A program made the position numbers and the translations under genes. The notes beneath the pieces are model-generated. The model was given only the letters and a program-made list of their open reading frames with translations. It searched no databases and had not been told where the DNA came from. A stretch of 64,000 bases of DNA from Lachnospiraceae bacterium. Its GTDB lineage: Bacteria; Bacillota; Clostridia; Lachnospirales; Lachnospiraceae. The stretch is from assembly GCA_015057555.1 (NCBI GenBank), contig SVEC01000001.1:279090-343089 (forward strand). The letters are read 5' to 3'. Shown here in pieces: positions 43,951 to 54,375 of the stretch (positions are counted from its first letter, which is position 1; each line of letters starts with the position of its first letter).

Positions 43951-45420
43951 ATGAAAATTTCAATAAGAATGAAAATTACATTAATGGTTGTTGTTTTTTC
44001 TGCATTTGTTGTAACTGCATCCTGGTTTATTTGTAATTTTATTATTGGAGACATCTTTACTACCAATTTAAAGACAAATCTTAGAATTACTTATTCTTCT
44101 TGTAATGAGATATTTCAAAAGGAGGTTCCCTATACTGATTCAGGAGATTTATATGGTCAGATAAAAAATCCTTTAGAGGCCATAGTAATAATATATGATC
44201 CGATAGAAAGAAGACTTTTTTCCACCATTAATGATGAGAGTCAGATGATGGAAAGTATGAATCAGATTATTGATACACTAAATAAGTCTCAAAGTGAGGT
44301 TGATAGTAACCCTGGTGAGTATACTATTAAGAGAAGTCATGATGTTCTTATGAATGCAGATTATTACGACCTTATAGGAAAGCTGGATAATGGATATATC
44401 ATTGTCATTAGAACACCTATAGCACAGATCGAAGGCTTGATAGTAATAGTTAATGATGTATTTAATACAGTAGCGGTGGGACTTATTATATTTGGAGCTG
44501 TTTTTATTCTTTTCTTCAGTAATATTTTTTCATGGCCAATTAGAATCCTAAGCAACAATGCAAAAAAGATGGCTAATCTGGATTTTAGTGTTAAAGCACC
44601 GGTTGTGGCAAAGGATGAGATTGGTGAATTAGCTATCTCCATGAATACTATGTCTGAAAAACTAGAGAGAACCATTTCGGAGTTAAAACGAGCAAATATA
44701 GAATTGTCTAGAGACATAGAAGAAAAAACTCAAATAGACGAGATGCGTAGAGAGTTTTTGTCCCACGTGTCCCATGAATTAAAAACCCCTATAGCGTTGA
44801 TTCAAGGCTATGCAGAGGGATTAAAGGACGATATGTGTGAGGACGAGGAAAGTAGAGCCTTTTATACGGAGGTTATATTGGACGAGGCTATGAAGATGAA
44901 TACTATGGTCAAGAGATTGCTTACACTTAATGAGATTGAGTTTGGTGGGGTAAAGCTTAATATTGAGCAATTTGAACTGGTAGGATTTATTAAAGAAATT
45001 ATAGCCGCAAAAAGCATTTTGGTGGGAGAATCTGGTGCAGAAATTATATTCCAAGAATCAAGTCCTGTGAATGTATGGGCGGACGAATATATGATTGAAG
45101 AAGTGTTTACAAACTATCTGGTTAATGCAATACATTATGTAAAGAAAGAGGGACAGATTAGAGTATATTTTGAGAGATATCAAGGATTGGTTAGAGTAAA
45201 TGTTTTTAATGAGGGAGAAAACATTCCTCAGGAGGATATTAATAAGATATATAATAAGTTTTATAAGGCTGATAAGGCCAGAACAAGAGAATATGGAGGC
45301 AATGGAATAGGTCTTTCAATAGTAGCTGCAACTATGGCTGCTCATGGAAAAGCTTACGGAGTGTATAATGTTCCTGAGGGAGTTGTGTTTTATTTTGATT
45401 TGGATGCTAATTTGCCTTGA
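43951..45420 (+). CDS. HAMP-domain sensor histidine kinase
   Basis: This 489-residue membrane kinase has a first helix (about residues 8-30), an extracytoplasmic sensor of about 140 residues, a second helix (about residues 167-190), HAMP, HisKA and HATPase domains. The phospho-acceptor is His275 in SHVSHELKTP. The ATP-binding part shows NYLVNAIHYV, NEGENIP and NGIGLSIV. It is encoded right after its regulator. The signal is unknown, but lipoprotein genes on both sides suggest envelope sensing. Confidence 0.93.
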   Translation: MKISIRMKITLMVVVFSAFVVTASWFICNFIIGDIFTTNLKTNLRITYSSCNEIFQKEVPYTDSGDLYGQIKNPLEAIVIIYDPIERRLFSTINDESQMMESMNQIIDTLNKSQSEVDSNPGEYTIKRSHDVLMNADYYDLIGKLDNGYIIVIRTPIAQIEGLIVIVNDVFNTVAVGLIIFGAVFILFFSNIFSWPIRILSNNAKKMANLDFSVKAPVVAKDEIGELAISMNTMSEKLERTISELKRANIELSRDIEEKTQIDEMRREFLSHVSHELKTPIALIQGYAEGLKDDMCEDEESRAFYTEVILDEAMKMNTMVKRLLTLNEIEFGGVKLNIEQFELVGFIKEIIAAKSILVGESGAEIIFQESSPVNVWADEYMIEEVFTNYLVNAIHYVKKEGQIRVYFERYQGLVRVNVFNEGENIPQEDINKIYNKFYKADKARTREYGGNGIGLSIVAATMAAHGKAYGVYNVPEGVVFYFDLDANLP

Positions 45421-45480
45421 TGTAAACTAAATTTAGTGGTAAAATTACTATATGAGAATGTCGGAAGATGGAGGGTATCC

Positions 45481-46305
45481 ATGAAAAGGATAAAGCTTTT
45501 GTGCAGTATAGTGATTTTATCACTTTTTGTTGTAGGATGCACTAAGACAATTGAATTGACAGATGAGGAAAGTAAGCTGGTGGCAGAGTACGCTGCAGAG
45601 TTGCTTTTGAAGTACGATAGGAATAACGATTCCAAATATTATAATGACGAGTATTCAGATAAGGATCCCTTTGCTACTACAGAGTTTTTAACTACTGAAA
45701 TGCCAACTACAGAGGTGACTGTAACAGAGGATGTGACTACAGAAACTTCAACTACTGAGATTGATCAAGGTGGTGATGGTGGAACTGATAATGAACAGCA
45801 ACTTGAGTCTGAGGGAGTAGTTGATTCAAATGTAAATTCCACAGAGGATGTATCTGGAATAGTTGCCGATGCTGGAAAGGATTATGACTTGGCAGCATTT
45901 ATGGAACAGGAAAATGTGTACATAAAGTATGATTATTATATGGTGTTGGATGAGTATCCTTCATATGATAAGGAAGGAGTATTTATAACTGTTGAGGCAC
46001 CTCCGGGATACAAGCTGTTAGTACTTAAGTTTAAGATAGAGAATAAGACAAACGATAACCAAACTATAGATTTATATAGTAAAGATGTTGATTATAGAAT
46101 AATTGTAGATGACAGCAAGAGCGCAAAACAGATGCTTACGATACTTATGGATGATTTGTACACTTATGAAGGTATTGTTGCAGCAAGTATGTATAACGAG
46201 GCGGTACTATTGTTCCAGGTGTCTGAGGAGATAGCTCTTGATATAAAGGATTTAAAGCTTAAGGCAACATATAATGGCAAGGAAGTCATTATTTCATTAC
46301 AATAG
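45481..46305 (+). CDS. Lipoprotein with a Thr-rich linker and DUF4352/DUF5105-like domain
   Basis: This 274-residue protein has a lipobox VVGC with Cys20. A Thr/Glu-rich linker covers about residues 60-120 (repeats of TTE and TEV). The C-terminal beta-sandwich (KLLVLKFKIENKTNDNQTIDL) resembles DUF4352/DUF5105, an immunoglobulin-like domain common in Firmicutes lipoproteins. I chose ATG 45481 because GGAGGG precedes it. The upstream in-frame start has no ribosome site. It lies 60 bases after the kinase and may be part of its regulon. Confidence 0.82.
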   Translation: MKRIKLLCSIVILSLFVVGCTKTIELTDEESKLVAEYAAELLLKYDRNNDSKYYNDEYSDKDPFATTEFLTTEMPTTEVTVTEDVTTETSTTEIDQGGDGGTDNEQQLESEGVVDSNVNSTEDVSGIVADAGKDYDLAAFMEQENVYIKYDYYMVLDEYPSYDKEGVFITVEAPPGYKLLVLKFKIENKTNDNQTIDLYSKDVDYRIIVDDSKSAKQMLTILMDDLYTYEGIVAASMYNEAVLLFQVSEEIALDIKDLKLKATYNGKEVIISLQ

Positions 46306-46322
46306 ATGAGGAGGTAGGAAGT

Positions 46323-47234
46323 ATGGACAACAATATTTTATTAGAAAGTGGTAGTAATGAATTAGAGGTACTAGAGTTTGTAATTAATGGTAATCACTAC
46401 GGTATTAATGTAGAGAAGGTAAGAGAGATTCTTACATATCAGGAGATTACACCAGTTCCTAATTCACACCCATGTATAGAAGGTATATTTATGCCTAGAG
46501 GAGAGATAATTACAGTTATCGATTTATTTATGGCATTAGGATTTTCTAATGACAATAAGCAGAACAACTTCCTTATCGTAACAAATTTTAATAACTTAAA
46601 TATTGCCTTTGATGTACAGACAGTTCTTGGTATTCACAGAGTATCATGGAAAGAGGTTGTTAAGCCAGATGCTACAGTAAGCGGTCCTGGCGTTGGTATA
46701 GCTACAGGTATTATTAAGAATAGTGATAATCTTCTTATCATTCTTGACTTTGAGAGAATTGTTGAGGGTATTTGCCCAGAGACAAGTCTTAAGGTTTCAC
46801 AGGTTGAAGGCTTAGAGGCAAGAGAGAGGAATGAAATTCCTATACTTATTGCAGAGGATTCTATGATGCTTTGTCAGCTTATCAAGGATTCTCTTAACAG
46901 GGCAGGATATACAAAGATTACAATCAAGAATAATGGTCAGGAGGCTTGGGATTATCTCTGTGAGCTTAAGAGAAAGAATGGCGTTGAGTATGGTGCTAAG
47001 TGTGTTATCACAGATATTGAGATGCCACAGATGGATGGGCACAGATTGCTTAAGCTTATAAGAGATACAGAGGGCTTAAAGCATATACCGGTAGTTATTT
47101 TCTCATCGCTTATTAATGAAGATATGAAGCGTAAGGGTGAACTATTAGGAGCGAATGCTCAGATGACTAAGCCGGAGATTGGTAAGCTTGTTAAGATATT
47201 AGATGATCTTGTAGCTAGTCAGATTTACGGATAA
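46323..47234 (+). CDS. cheV: Chemotaxis scaffold CheV
   Basis: This 303-residue protein joins a CheW-like domain (about residues 13-160, with LEFVINGNHYGINVEKVREIL) to a receiver with AEDS and acceptor Asp in ITDIEMP, plus Lys in MTKPE. CheV links chemoreceptors to CheA and uses its receiver for adaptation. No other chemotaxis gene lies nearby. Its presence implies a chemotactic, probably flagellated organism. GAGGAGG precedes the ATG, 17 bases after the lipoprotein. Confidence 0.93.
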   Translation: MDNNILLESGSNELEVLEFVINGNHYGINVEKVREILTYQEITPVPNSHPCIEGIFMPRGEIITVIDLFMALGFSNDNKQNNFLIVTNFNNLNIAFDVQTVLGIHRVSWKEVVKPDATVSGPGVGIATGIIKNSDNLLIILDFERIVEGICPETSLKVSQVEGLEARERNEIPILIAEDSMMLCQLIKDSLNRAGYTKITIKNNGQEAWDYLCELKRKNGVEYGAKCVITDIEMPQMDGHRLLKLIRDTEGLKHIPVVIFSSLINEDMKRKGELLGANAQMTKPEIGKLVKILDDLVASQIYG

Positions 47235-47247
47235 TGATTACTTTTAC

Positions 47248-47274
47248 TATGCCGGTGGAATTTCTACCGGCATA
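47248..47274 (+). terminator. Hairpin after cheV
   Basis: TATGCCGGT (47248-47256) pairs with 47266-47274, extended inward by GGA/TCT. There is no T tract, so termination is uncertain. Confidence 0.45.
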
Positions 47275-47312
47275 AGTGCGTTAAAAAGCTTTAGAAGGGA
47301 AATATAAAAATT

Positions 47313-48524
47313 ATGAAATTGCAGGATGTAAACAAGACAAAAGATGATATAAAGGATATGTATAATACATATTTTTATGAGACTTTTAAAAGATTAGATT
47401 TTGTAGCTGAGACAGGTAATGGCTCATATATTATAGCCGAAGATGGCAAGGAATACTTAGATTTTATGGCTGGTATTGCAGTTAATAGCACAGGACACTG
47501 TAATAAGAGAGTTGTGGAAGCAATTAAGGAGCAGTGCGAGACTATGATACATGCCTCAAATTATTGCTATACCGTACCACAGGTTATGTTAGCAGAGCTT
47601 ATTTGCAAAAGTATTGGTATGGAGAAGATATATTTCCAAAATTCTGGTGCAGAGGCTAACGAGGCTATGATAAAGCTGGCTAGAAAGTACGGTAAGGATA
47701 ATTACGGACCTGACAGATACAACATTGTAACAGCTAAGAACAGCTTTCATGGAAGAACCTTAGCTACCTTAGCGGCTACAGGTCAGCCGGGAACGCCTAT
47801 TCAGAATAATTATGACCCATTTATACCAGGCTTTAAGTATGCTGAGTATAATAATTTACAGTCATTTATAGAGGCCTGTGATGAGGATACCATAGCAGTT
47901 ATGGTAGAGCCTGTTCAGGGTGAGGGTGGAGTAATTCCTGCTACCAAGGAATTTCTTCAGGGACTTAGAAGACTTTGCGACGAGAGGGATATGCTTCTTC
48001 TCTTTGATGAGGTTCAAACTGGCTGGGGAAGAACCGGTGAGCTTATGGGCTTTATGACCTATGATGTTAAGCCGGATTGCGTTAGTATGGCAAAGGCTAT
48101 GGGCGGCGGAATGCCTATCGGAGCTATGTGTACCAGTGCAAAGCTTGCACTTACATTTGGCCCAGGGGCCCATGGCAGTACTTATGCAGGTAATCCTGTG
48201 TGCTGTGCAGCTTCTTATGCTCAAATTAGTGAGATTATAGAAGAGAATTTATCTGACAATGCAAGAGAGGTTGGAGCTTACTTTATGGATAAGCTTAATT
48301 CGTTGCCAGATGTAAAAGAGGTTCGTGGTAAGGGGCTTATGATTGGTGTTGAATTCAATTCCAACATTGCAAATGACGTTAAGTATAATGCTTCAGAGGA
48401 AGGACTTCTTATGACGGCAGTTCGTCCATCTGTTATAAGATTTGTGCCACCGCTCAATGTTACAAAAGCTGACTGTGACAAGGCATATGATATATTATAT
48501 AAGGTGGTAAGTCAGCTTGTATAA
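47313..48524 (+). CDS. argD: Acetylornithine aminotransferase
   Basis: This 403-residue class III aminotransferase converts N-acetylglutamate semialdehyde to N-acetylornithine with PLP. Motifs include FQNSGAEANEAMIKLARKY, LLFDEVQTGWGRTG, the Schiff-base Lys in SMAKAMGGGMPIG and HGSTYAGNPV. It stands apart from other arginine genes. The related succinyldiaminopimelate or ornithine aminotransferase activities cannot be excluded. AAGGGA precedes the ATG. Confidence 0.9.
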   Translation: MKLQDVNKTKDDIKDMYNTYFYETFKRLDFVAETGNGSYIIAEDGKEYLDFMAGIAVNSTGHCNKRVVEAIKEQCETMIHASNYCYTVPQVMLAELICKSIGMEKIYFQNSGAEANEAMIKLARKYGKDNYGPDRYNIVTAKNSFHGRTLATLAATGQPGTPIQNNYDPFIPGFKYAEYNNLQSFIEACDEDTIAVMVEPVQGEGGVIPATKEFLQGLRRLCDERDMLLLFDEVQTGWGRTGELMGFMTYDVKPDCVSMAKAMGGGMPIGAMCTSAKLALTFGPGAHGSTYAGNPVCCAASYAQISEIIEENLSDNAREVGAYFMDKLNSLPDVKEVRGKGLMIGVEFNSNIANDVKYNASEEGLLMTAVRPSVIRFVPPLNVTKADCDKAYDILYKVVSQLV

Positions 48525-48596
48525 TAGCTTGTATTATTAAGCCAGTATTGGGAAAGACTATTATTTACAAGACTTGAAACTAGCAAGGAGAAATAT

Positions 48597-49976
48597 ATGG
48601 AAAGAAAAAATGCATGGAAAACCTATAACAAAAAGCAACTTGGTGAAGTTGATAATTTCTCAAAGGGATATTTGAAGTTCTTAGACAAGGGAAAGACAGA
48701 GCGAGAATGTGCCAAGGTTATAGTAAAGATGGCTAAGGAAGCTGGATATGTTGATTTAGCCGATGTTATTATGAATAAAAATAAGCTAAAGGCTGGGGAT
48801 AAGGTATACTCGGTTTGTATGGACAAGACAGTAGCTCTTTTTAACATAGGTACCCAAAAGCTAGAAGATGGCATGAATATTTTAGGTGCCCATATTGATT
48901 CACCTAGAATGGATGTTAAGCAGAATCCTCTTTATGAAAATGGTGATTTTGCTTATCTTGATACACATTACTATGGCGGAATTAAGAAATATCAGTGGGT
49001 AACTCTTCCTCTTGCTCTTCATGGTGTTGTTGTTAAGAAGGATGGTACAGTGATTGATATAAATATAGGTGAGGATGATAAGGATCCTGTATTTTGCGTG
49101 ACAGACCTGTTGATTCACCTGGCAGGAGAGCAGATGGAGAAGAAGGCTGTAAAGGTTATAGAGGGAGAAAATCTTGATGTACTCTTTGGAAGCCAGCCAG
49201 TTAAGGATAAGGACAAGGAAGCTGTTAAAGAGAATGTTTTGGCTCTCCTTAAGGATAAGTATGATATAGATGAAGAGGATTTTATATCTGCAGAGATAGA
49301 GGTTGTTCCGGCTGGTAAGGCCAGATATGCTGGTATTGATAAAAGTATGATAATGGCCTATGGCCAGGATGATAGAGTGTGTGCATACACCTCTCTTATG
49401 GCTATGCTTGATGTTGATGAAGTAAGTAGAACAACCTGTTGTCTTCTTACTGACAAAGAAGAGATAGGCAGTGTTGGTGCTACCGGTATGCAGTCTAAAT
49501 TTTTTGAAAACTGTGTGGCAGAGGTTATGAATGCAATGGGTGAGTTCAGTGAGCTATTCCTTAGAAGATGTTTGGCCTCATCAAGTATGCTTTCCTCTGA
49601 TGTAAATGCAGCTTACGACCCACTTTTTGCCAGTGCATTTGAAAAGAATAATGCTTCTTATTTCGGAAGAGGTATGGTATTTAGCAAGTTTACAGGAGCT
49701 AGAGGTAAGTCTGGTTCAAATGATGCTAATGCAGAATATATTGCGAGAATTAGAAATATGATGGATGAGGCAAAGATTTGCTATCAGACAGCAGAGCTTG
49801 GTAAGGTGGATGTAGGTGGTGGCGGAACCATTGCATATATACTGTCACTTTATGGTATGGAGGTTATAGATTGTGGTGTTGCAGTGCTTAATATGCATGC
49901 TCCATGGGAGATAACTTCTAAAGCGGATGTATATGAAACATATAAGGGTTATAAGGTTTTCTTAGAGAAAGCTTAG
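48597..49976 (+). CDS. M18-family aminopeptidase
   Basis: This 459-residue zinc aminopeptidase resembles clostridial and yeast-type M18 enzymes that remove acidic or neutral N-terminal residues. Metal and catalytic motifs are GAHIDSPRMDVK, AYGQDDRVCA, TDKEEIGSVGATG and the late LNMHAPWE His. Length fits the family. CAAGGAGA precedes the ATG. It is 72 bases after argD, so the two may form one unit. Confidence 0.92.
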   Translation: MERKNAWKTYNKKQLGEVDNFSKGYLKFLDKGKTERECAKVIVKMAKEAGYVDLADVIMNKNKLKAGDKVYSVCMDKTVALFNIGTQKLEDGMNILGAHIDSPRMDVKQNPLYENGDFAYLDTHYYGGIKKYQWVTLPLALHGVVVKKDGTVIDINIGEDDKDPVFCVTDLLIHLAGEQMEKKAVKVIEGENLDVLFGSQPVKDKDKEAVKENVLALLKDKYDIDEEDFISAEIEVVPAGKARYAGIDKSMIMAYGQDDRVCAYTSLMAMLDVDEVSRTTCCLLTDKEEIGSVGATGMQSKFFENCVAEVMNAMGEFSELFLRRCLASSSMLSSDVNAAYDPLFASAFEKNNASYFGRGMVFSKFTGARGKSGSNDANAEYIARIRNMMDEAKICYQTAELGKVDVGGGGTIAYILSLYGMEVIDCGVAVLNMHAPWEITSKADVYETYKGYKVFLEKA

Positions 49977-49995
49977 TTTAGGTGGATATTACTAT

Positions 49996-52900
49996 ATGAA
50001 AAAAAGGCTTATTGCAAATAGAATAATTGTAACATTAATGGCACTCCTTATGGTGTGTCTGCTTGGCGTACCACAGATTAATTCTAGAGCAAAGGATACA
50101 TTTGTAGCATCCTATATTCAGACTATATACAATCAGAAAAGTGGTATAGGAAGTAATGAAGTTAACTGTATATATCAGTCATCTACAGGCTATATATGGG
50201 TTGGTACAGAGGGTGGTTTATATCGTTCGAATGGTTCTACTTTCCAAGTAATTAACCTTTGGGATACTGATAGAGCGGATATATATTCCATTAATTCTAT
50301 AATGCAGGATACATCTGGAAGAATGTGGATAGGAACAGACAACTATGGACTTTTCTATATAGAAGATGGTGCTTGTGTGCATTTGCAGGATGAGTACTAT
50401 GATGGCATAAAAAATATAGCAGATGTATGTCAAACAGAGGATGGAGTTATATATGTTGCTGGATCAGGTGGTTTGTATACCTGTCAAAAGGATACATCAG
50501 GAACTATGAGATTGTTTCCTTTTGCACAGAGAGCTCAGGGCTATGACATAATAGATATGGAAATACAAGGTGAGCTTTTGTGGGCCATTACTAGTTTTAA
50601 TGAGATACTTGTATTTGATGATACAGGGTTGAAAAAACAATTAAAAATTGAAGAACTTACAAATGATGATTTGACATGTATTTCAAACTTAGCAGGAAGT
50701 ATATATGTGGGTACATCTGGAAGAACAGTTATAAAATATCTGTCTTTGGACAAGGAGCCGGTTACTATTAATGCCTTGGTGGATGGTATTAATAATATAA
50801 TGATTGACTCAAATGGATATGTTTGGGTATGCGCTGATAACGGATTGGGATATTTCAAGAAATCTGATGAATTTGTAAAAATCAACGACTGTGAAATAGA
50901 TAATTATCTTTCCGATATGATTCAGGATTATGAGGGGAATTATTGGATTACCTCTAACAGAATGGGTGTACTTTTGCTTAGTAAAAGTAAGTTTACAGAC
51001 CTTAATATGTCCATAGGTATGCCAGAGTCAATCGTTAATACTGTATATAATTATAGGAATCAAAAATATATTGGAACCGATGATGGTCTTATGATATATG
51101 ATGCCGCATACGAAAAGGTAAACAATGAACTAACAGACTATCTCTCAGGTATTAGTGTACGACATATTGTAAAGGATGATAAGGGAAACCTTTGGATTAG
51201 TACAGGTAGAGTATATGGTGTTGTAAAGATGGCATCAGATGGTACTATATCTAATTTTGGTAGAAATGTTGGATTGCCTAGTATAAATGTTAATGCAACT
51301 CTGCCATTAAAGGATGGAAATATTGCAGTAGCAACAGAGGAAGGTGTAGCCATTTTAGATAAGGAAGGTGTGCTTCTTAAAACCTATGGCAGAGAGCAGG
51401 GAATATATAACAATAATACTCTTTGTCTATACCAAGATAAAAATGGCCTGATATATATGGGAACTGATGAGGGTGGATTGTATGTAATTGATATGTCAGA
51501 TGATGAAATAATTAATTACACCACCGACCAAGGACTTAATTCAAATGTTATTACATCAATAGATGAGGGAGAACAGGGTCTATGGATATCTACTGATAAT
51601 GGTTTATGCTTCTATAAGGACTCATTTAGAGCCATAAGCAATGTTGAGTATACAAATAATATCTATGATATAGCTATGCATGAAGGTTTTATTTGGATAG
51701 TGGGCTCTATGGGTGTACTTAGAACTACGGAGGAGGAGCTTCTTGGTAGTAAGGGAATAGCTGGTAGATACTATGAATCAAGTGATGGACTGACAAAAAC
51801 CATTAACACCACTGGAAACACATATATAGATAAGGATGGTAAGCTATATATTTGCTGTAACAATGGTATATGTACTATGGACACCACAAATATACCATAT
51901 AATCTTGTGGCACCTAAGATAAAGATTACTTCTATTTCATTGGATGGAGATACCTATGAATTTGATGATTTAGAGGATGGTCTTAAGGTTAAGAATGATG
52001 TATCTAGAATTACAATAGAATTTGCGGTATTTAGTTATTCAAATCGAGACAATATTCAGGTGCAATATTCCTTAAAAGGTTTTGACAGTGAACCTATTAT
52101 TATAAGCGGTACTAACAATATGCAGGCAGTATATACTAACCTAGATGGTGGAGTATATGAATTTGAGGTAAGTGCGTATAATGGAGATGGAACTTCTAGT
52201 GAGGCACCTATATCCTTTGTAATCGAAAAGGAAAACAAACTTACTGAAAGCCCTATAGCTAAGCTGGGAATTGTCTTAATTATATTAACAGCTATTATAG
52301 TTTTGATAGTTGCAGTATTTGGAGTAAGAAAAATTCTTAGAACTAAGGATAGTGCTTTAGAGAAACTGTCAAAAGAACATGAGGAAGCAGTTAAATCTAG
52401 TAGTGCAAAGAACGACTATCTGGCAAATATGAGTAATGAGATTAAGACACCGATTAATGCTATGATGGCTAAGGCTGGTGAGCTCTTGGAATTATCCAAG
52501 GAGGATGAAGCTTATCAGGAAAACATACAAAGTATACAGGAGATAGGTAAAAACGTTGTTAATAAAGTTGATGACATAATAGTTTTAGCTAAACTTGAGG
52601 CGGGAAAATACGATAAGGTGGAGAAACCATATTCTATAACAACCCTTATGTATGATTTGTCAGAGATAGTAATGGAAAGCTTAAGCGATAAATCAGTTAA
52701 ATTTTTTGTAGAAATAGGTGAGAATGTAAGAGATAATCTTGTGGGAGATAAACATAAGATAAAGGATATACTTAAACGTTTATTATCTAATGCGGTTAGA
52801 TATACAAAGGAAGGTTCTATAACACTTTCTGTGGATTGCTATGTATATCCTGACAAGGCTCATTTAGATAGGGTAAATATAGCCTTTACTGTATCTGATA

Positions 52901-54288
52901 CAGGTATTGGTATTCATGAAGATAGAATCGAAAATATATTTGAAGTATATAATATTGCAGATAATAAGCGAAACAGTTCTTATTCAAATAATGGTATAGG
53001 ATTAGCTATAGCAAAGGGCTTTTCTGATTTGATAGGAGCGGACCTTGAGGTTGAAAGTGTGTATGGTGCAGGTTCTACCTTCACTTTGTCCTTAGACCAA
53101 AAACTGGCGGACAATGTATCTAGTAATCAGGTTATTTCCAGAGTAGAAGAAACTGTATCTAAAGAGGTTGCTGATAGCCTATGGTTGCCTGATGTTCATG
53201 TGCTTCTAGTGGATGATGAAGAGGTAAGTAGACAGGTTGCTCTAAAAACACTTGGAGAGTTTGATATGAAAATTGATGTAGCTACTTCAGGTGTTGCTGC
53301 CATCGATATGATTATGAATAAGGAGTATAATGTAATCTTTATGGATTTAACTATGCCGATTATGAATGGCTTAGAAACCATGAAGGAGATACGAGAGCTG
53401 GATGGTGCAGAATATATGATGCTTCCTATTATAGCTATGGATTCGGATGCAATAGAGGAACATAGTCAAACACTTATAGAGGAAGGATTTACAGATAGTG
53501 TTGTAAAACCGTTGGAGCTTAGAAGAGTCGCAGCTATACTTAAGGATTGTCTTTCTGAAGACATGATAAAGGAAAAGAGTAGTGAGACAGAACAGCATAT
53601 CGATAATTCAAGGTTTAGAGATGGTTTGGTTAAGCTAAAGGATAATATAGAAATAGAGTACGCCATAGAAAAAATTGGTGGAAATATTGATATGTATAAC
53701 AAGTTAGTAACAACCTTCTATAATCATAATACCATCGTTATAGATGAACTTTATGATAAGATAGATAAGGATGCCAGAGGATTTAAGACTAGGATTCATT
53801 CTCTTAGAACAAATAGTATTAATATAGGAGCTTTGGAACTGGCAAAAAAGGCAGCTACACTGGAGGCAGCAGTTAATATTAACAATAAAGAGTATGTAAA
53901 GGATAACCTAGGCGAGCTATTGAGTGAGCTTAGAGAAATACTGGAAAACATCCATGAATATCTTACATTTATAGAAGAAGTTTCCGGACTCACTGATGAA
54001 GAATACGAGAAGCTGTATATACATTCTGGAGAAGAAGAGGAATTGGATATTAGTCAAATTCAGTCAGAAAAATCCGGTAATGGAATATTTGCGGAGCTTG
54101 AGCTTATGAAAAATAGTGCTGTGGCAGGAGAGCTTGATGAAGTTCGAAATGCTATGAATAGGTTACTATCCTACGAATATGAGGGAGAGGATAAGGAATT
54201 TATGGATGCTTTATATGATGTAGTAAGCTCTGGAGATAAGGATGCTATAGTTGAGCTTGTGGATACGTATATGGCTCTAAAGATGTAA
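49996..54288 (+). CDS. Giant propeller-type hybrid sensor with degenerate H-box
   Basis: This 1430-residue protein has a signal segment (about residues 8-28) and an extracytoplasmic beta-propeller of two-component-regulator repeats (for example GYIWVGTEGGLYR and GRMWIGTDNYGLFY) to about residue 650. A Y_Y_Y domain, a membrane helix (about residues 755-778) and HisKA/HATPase domains follow. A receiver (Asp1117 in IFMDLTMP, Lys in VVKPLE) and an Hpt domain (His1268 in RIHSLRTNS) end it. In the H-box the acceptor His is Asn814 (MSNEIKTP), while the ATP-binding lobe looks intact, so autophosphorylation is doubtful. Receiver and Hpt may take phosphate from another kinase. Confidence 0.88.
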   Translation: MKKRLIANRIIVTLMALLMVCLLGVPQINSRAKDTFVASYIQTIYNQKSGIGSNEVNCIYQSSTGYIWVGTEGGLYRSNGSTFQVINLWDTDRADIYSINSIMQDTSGRMWIGTDNYGLFYIEDGACVHLQDEYYDGIKNIADVCQTEDGVIYVAGSGGLYTCQKDTSGTMRLFPFAQRAQGYDIIDMEIQGELLWAITSFNEILVFDDTGLKKQLKIEELTNDDLTCISNLAGSIYVGTSGRTVIKYLSLDKEPVTINALVDGINNIMIDSNGYVWVCADNGLGYFKKSDEFVKINDCEIDNYLSDMIQDYEGNYWITSNRMGVLLLSKSKFTDLNMSIGMPESIVNTVYNYRNQKYIGTDDGLMIYDAAYEKVNNELTDYLSGISVRHIVKDDKGNLWISTGRVYGVVKMASDGTISNFGRNVGLPSINVNATLPLKDGNIAVATEEGVAILDKEGVLLKTYGREQGIYNNNTLCLYQDKNGLIYMGTDEGGLYVIDMSDDEIINYTTDQGLNSNVITSIDEGEQGLWISTDNGLCFYKDSFRAISNVEYTNNIYDIAMHEGFIWIVGSMGVLRTTEEELLGSKGIAGRYYESSDGLTKTINTTGNTYIDKDGKLYICCNNGICTMDTTNIPYNLVAPKIKITSISLDGDTYEFDDLEDGLKVKNDVSRITIEFAVFSYSNRDNIQVQYSLKGFDSEPIIISGTNNMQAVYTNLDGGVYEFEVSAYNGDGTSSEAPISFVIEKENKLTESPIAKLGIVLIILTAIIVLIVAVFGVRKILRTKDSALEKLSKEHEEAVKSSSAKNDYLANMSNEIKTPINAMMAKAGELLELSKEDEAYQENIQSIQEIGKNVVNKVDDIIVLAKLEAGKYDKVEKPYSITTLMYDLSEIVMESLSDKSVKFFVEIGENVRDNLVGDKHKIKDILKRLLSNAVRYTKEGSITLSVDCYVYPDKAHLDRVNIAFTVSDTGIGIHEDRIENIFEVYNIADNKRNSSYSNNGIGLAIAKGFSDLIGADLEVESVYGAGSTFTLSLDQKLADNVSSNQVISRVEETVSKEVADSLWLPDVHVLLVDDEEVSRQVALKTLGEFDMKIDVATSGVAAIDMIMNKEYNVIFMDLTMPIMNGLETMKEIRELDGAEYMMLPIIAMDSDAIEEHSQTLIEEGFTDSVVKPLELRRVAAILKDCLSEDMIKEKSSETEQHIDNSRFRDGLVKLKDNIEIEYAIEKIGGNIDMYNKLVTTFYNHNTIVIDELYDKIDKDARGFKTRIHSLRTNSINIGALELAKKAATLEAAVNINNKEYVKDNLGELLSELREILENIHEYLTFIEEVSGLTDEEYEKLYIHSGEEEELDISQIQSEKSGNGIFAELELMKNSAVAGELDEVRNAMNRLLSYEYEGEDKEFMDALYDVVSSGDKDAIVELVDTYMALKM

Positions 54289-54295
54289 CGATAAT

Positions 54296-54319
54296 CAAGG
54301 AGAGGGAAACCTCTCCTTG
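54296..54319 (+). terminator. GAAA-loop hairpin after the hybrid sensor
   Basis: A 10-bp perfect stem (54296-54305 with 54310-54319) closes a GAAA tetraloop. No T tract follows, so it may be a stabilising 3' hairpin rather than a full terminator. Confidence 0.5.
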
Positions 54320-54375
54320 TGGTGCATATTCAAAGGTTATGTTATGTGTGGATGTATATTTAAGGGGTGTATTAA

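Noticed and set aside
47235..47312. ARG box for ArgR control of argD
   Set aside because: No convincing pair of ARG-box half sites was found in the spacer, only a GC hairpin.
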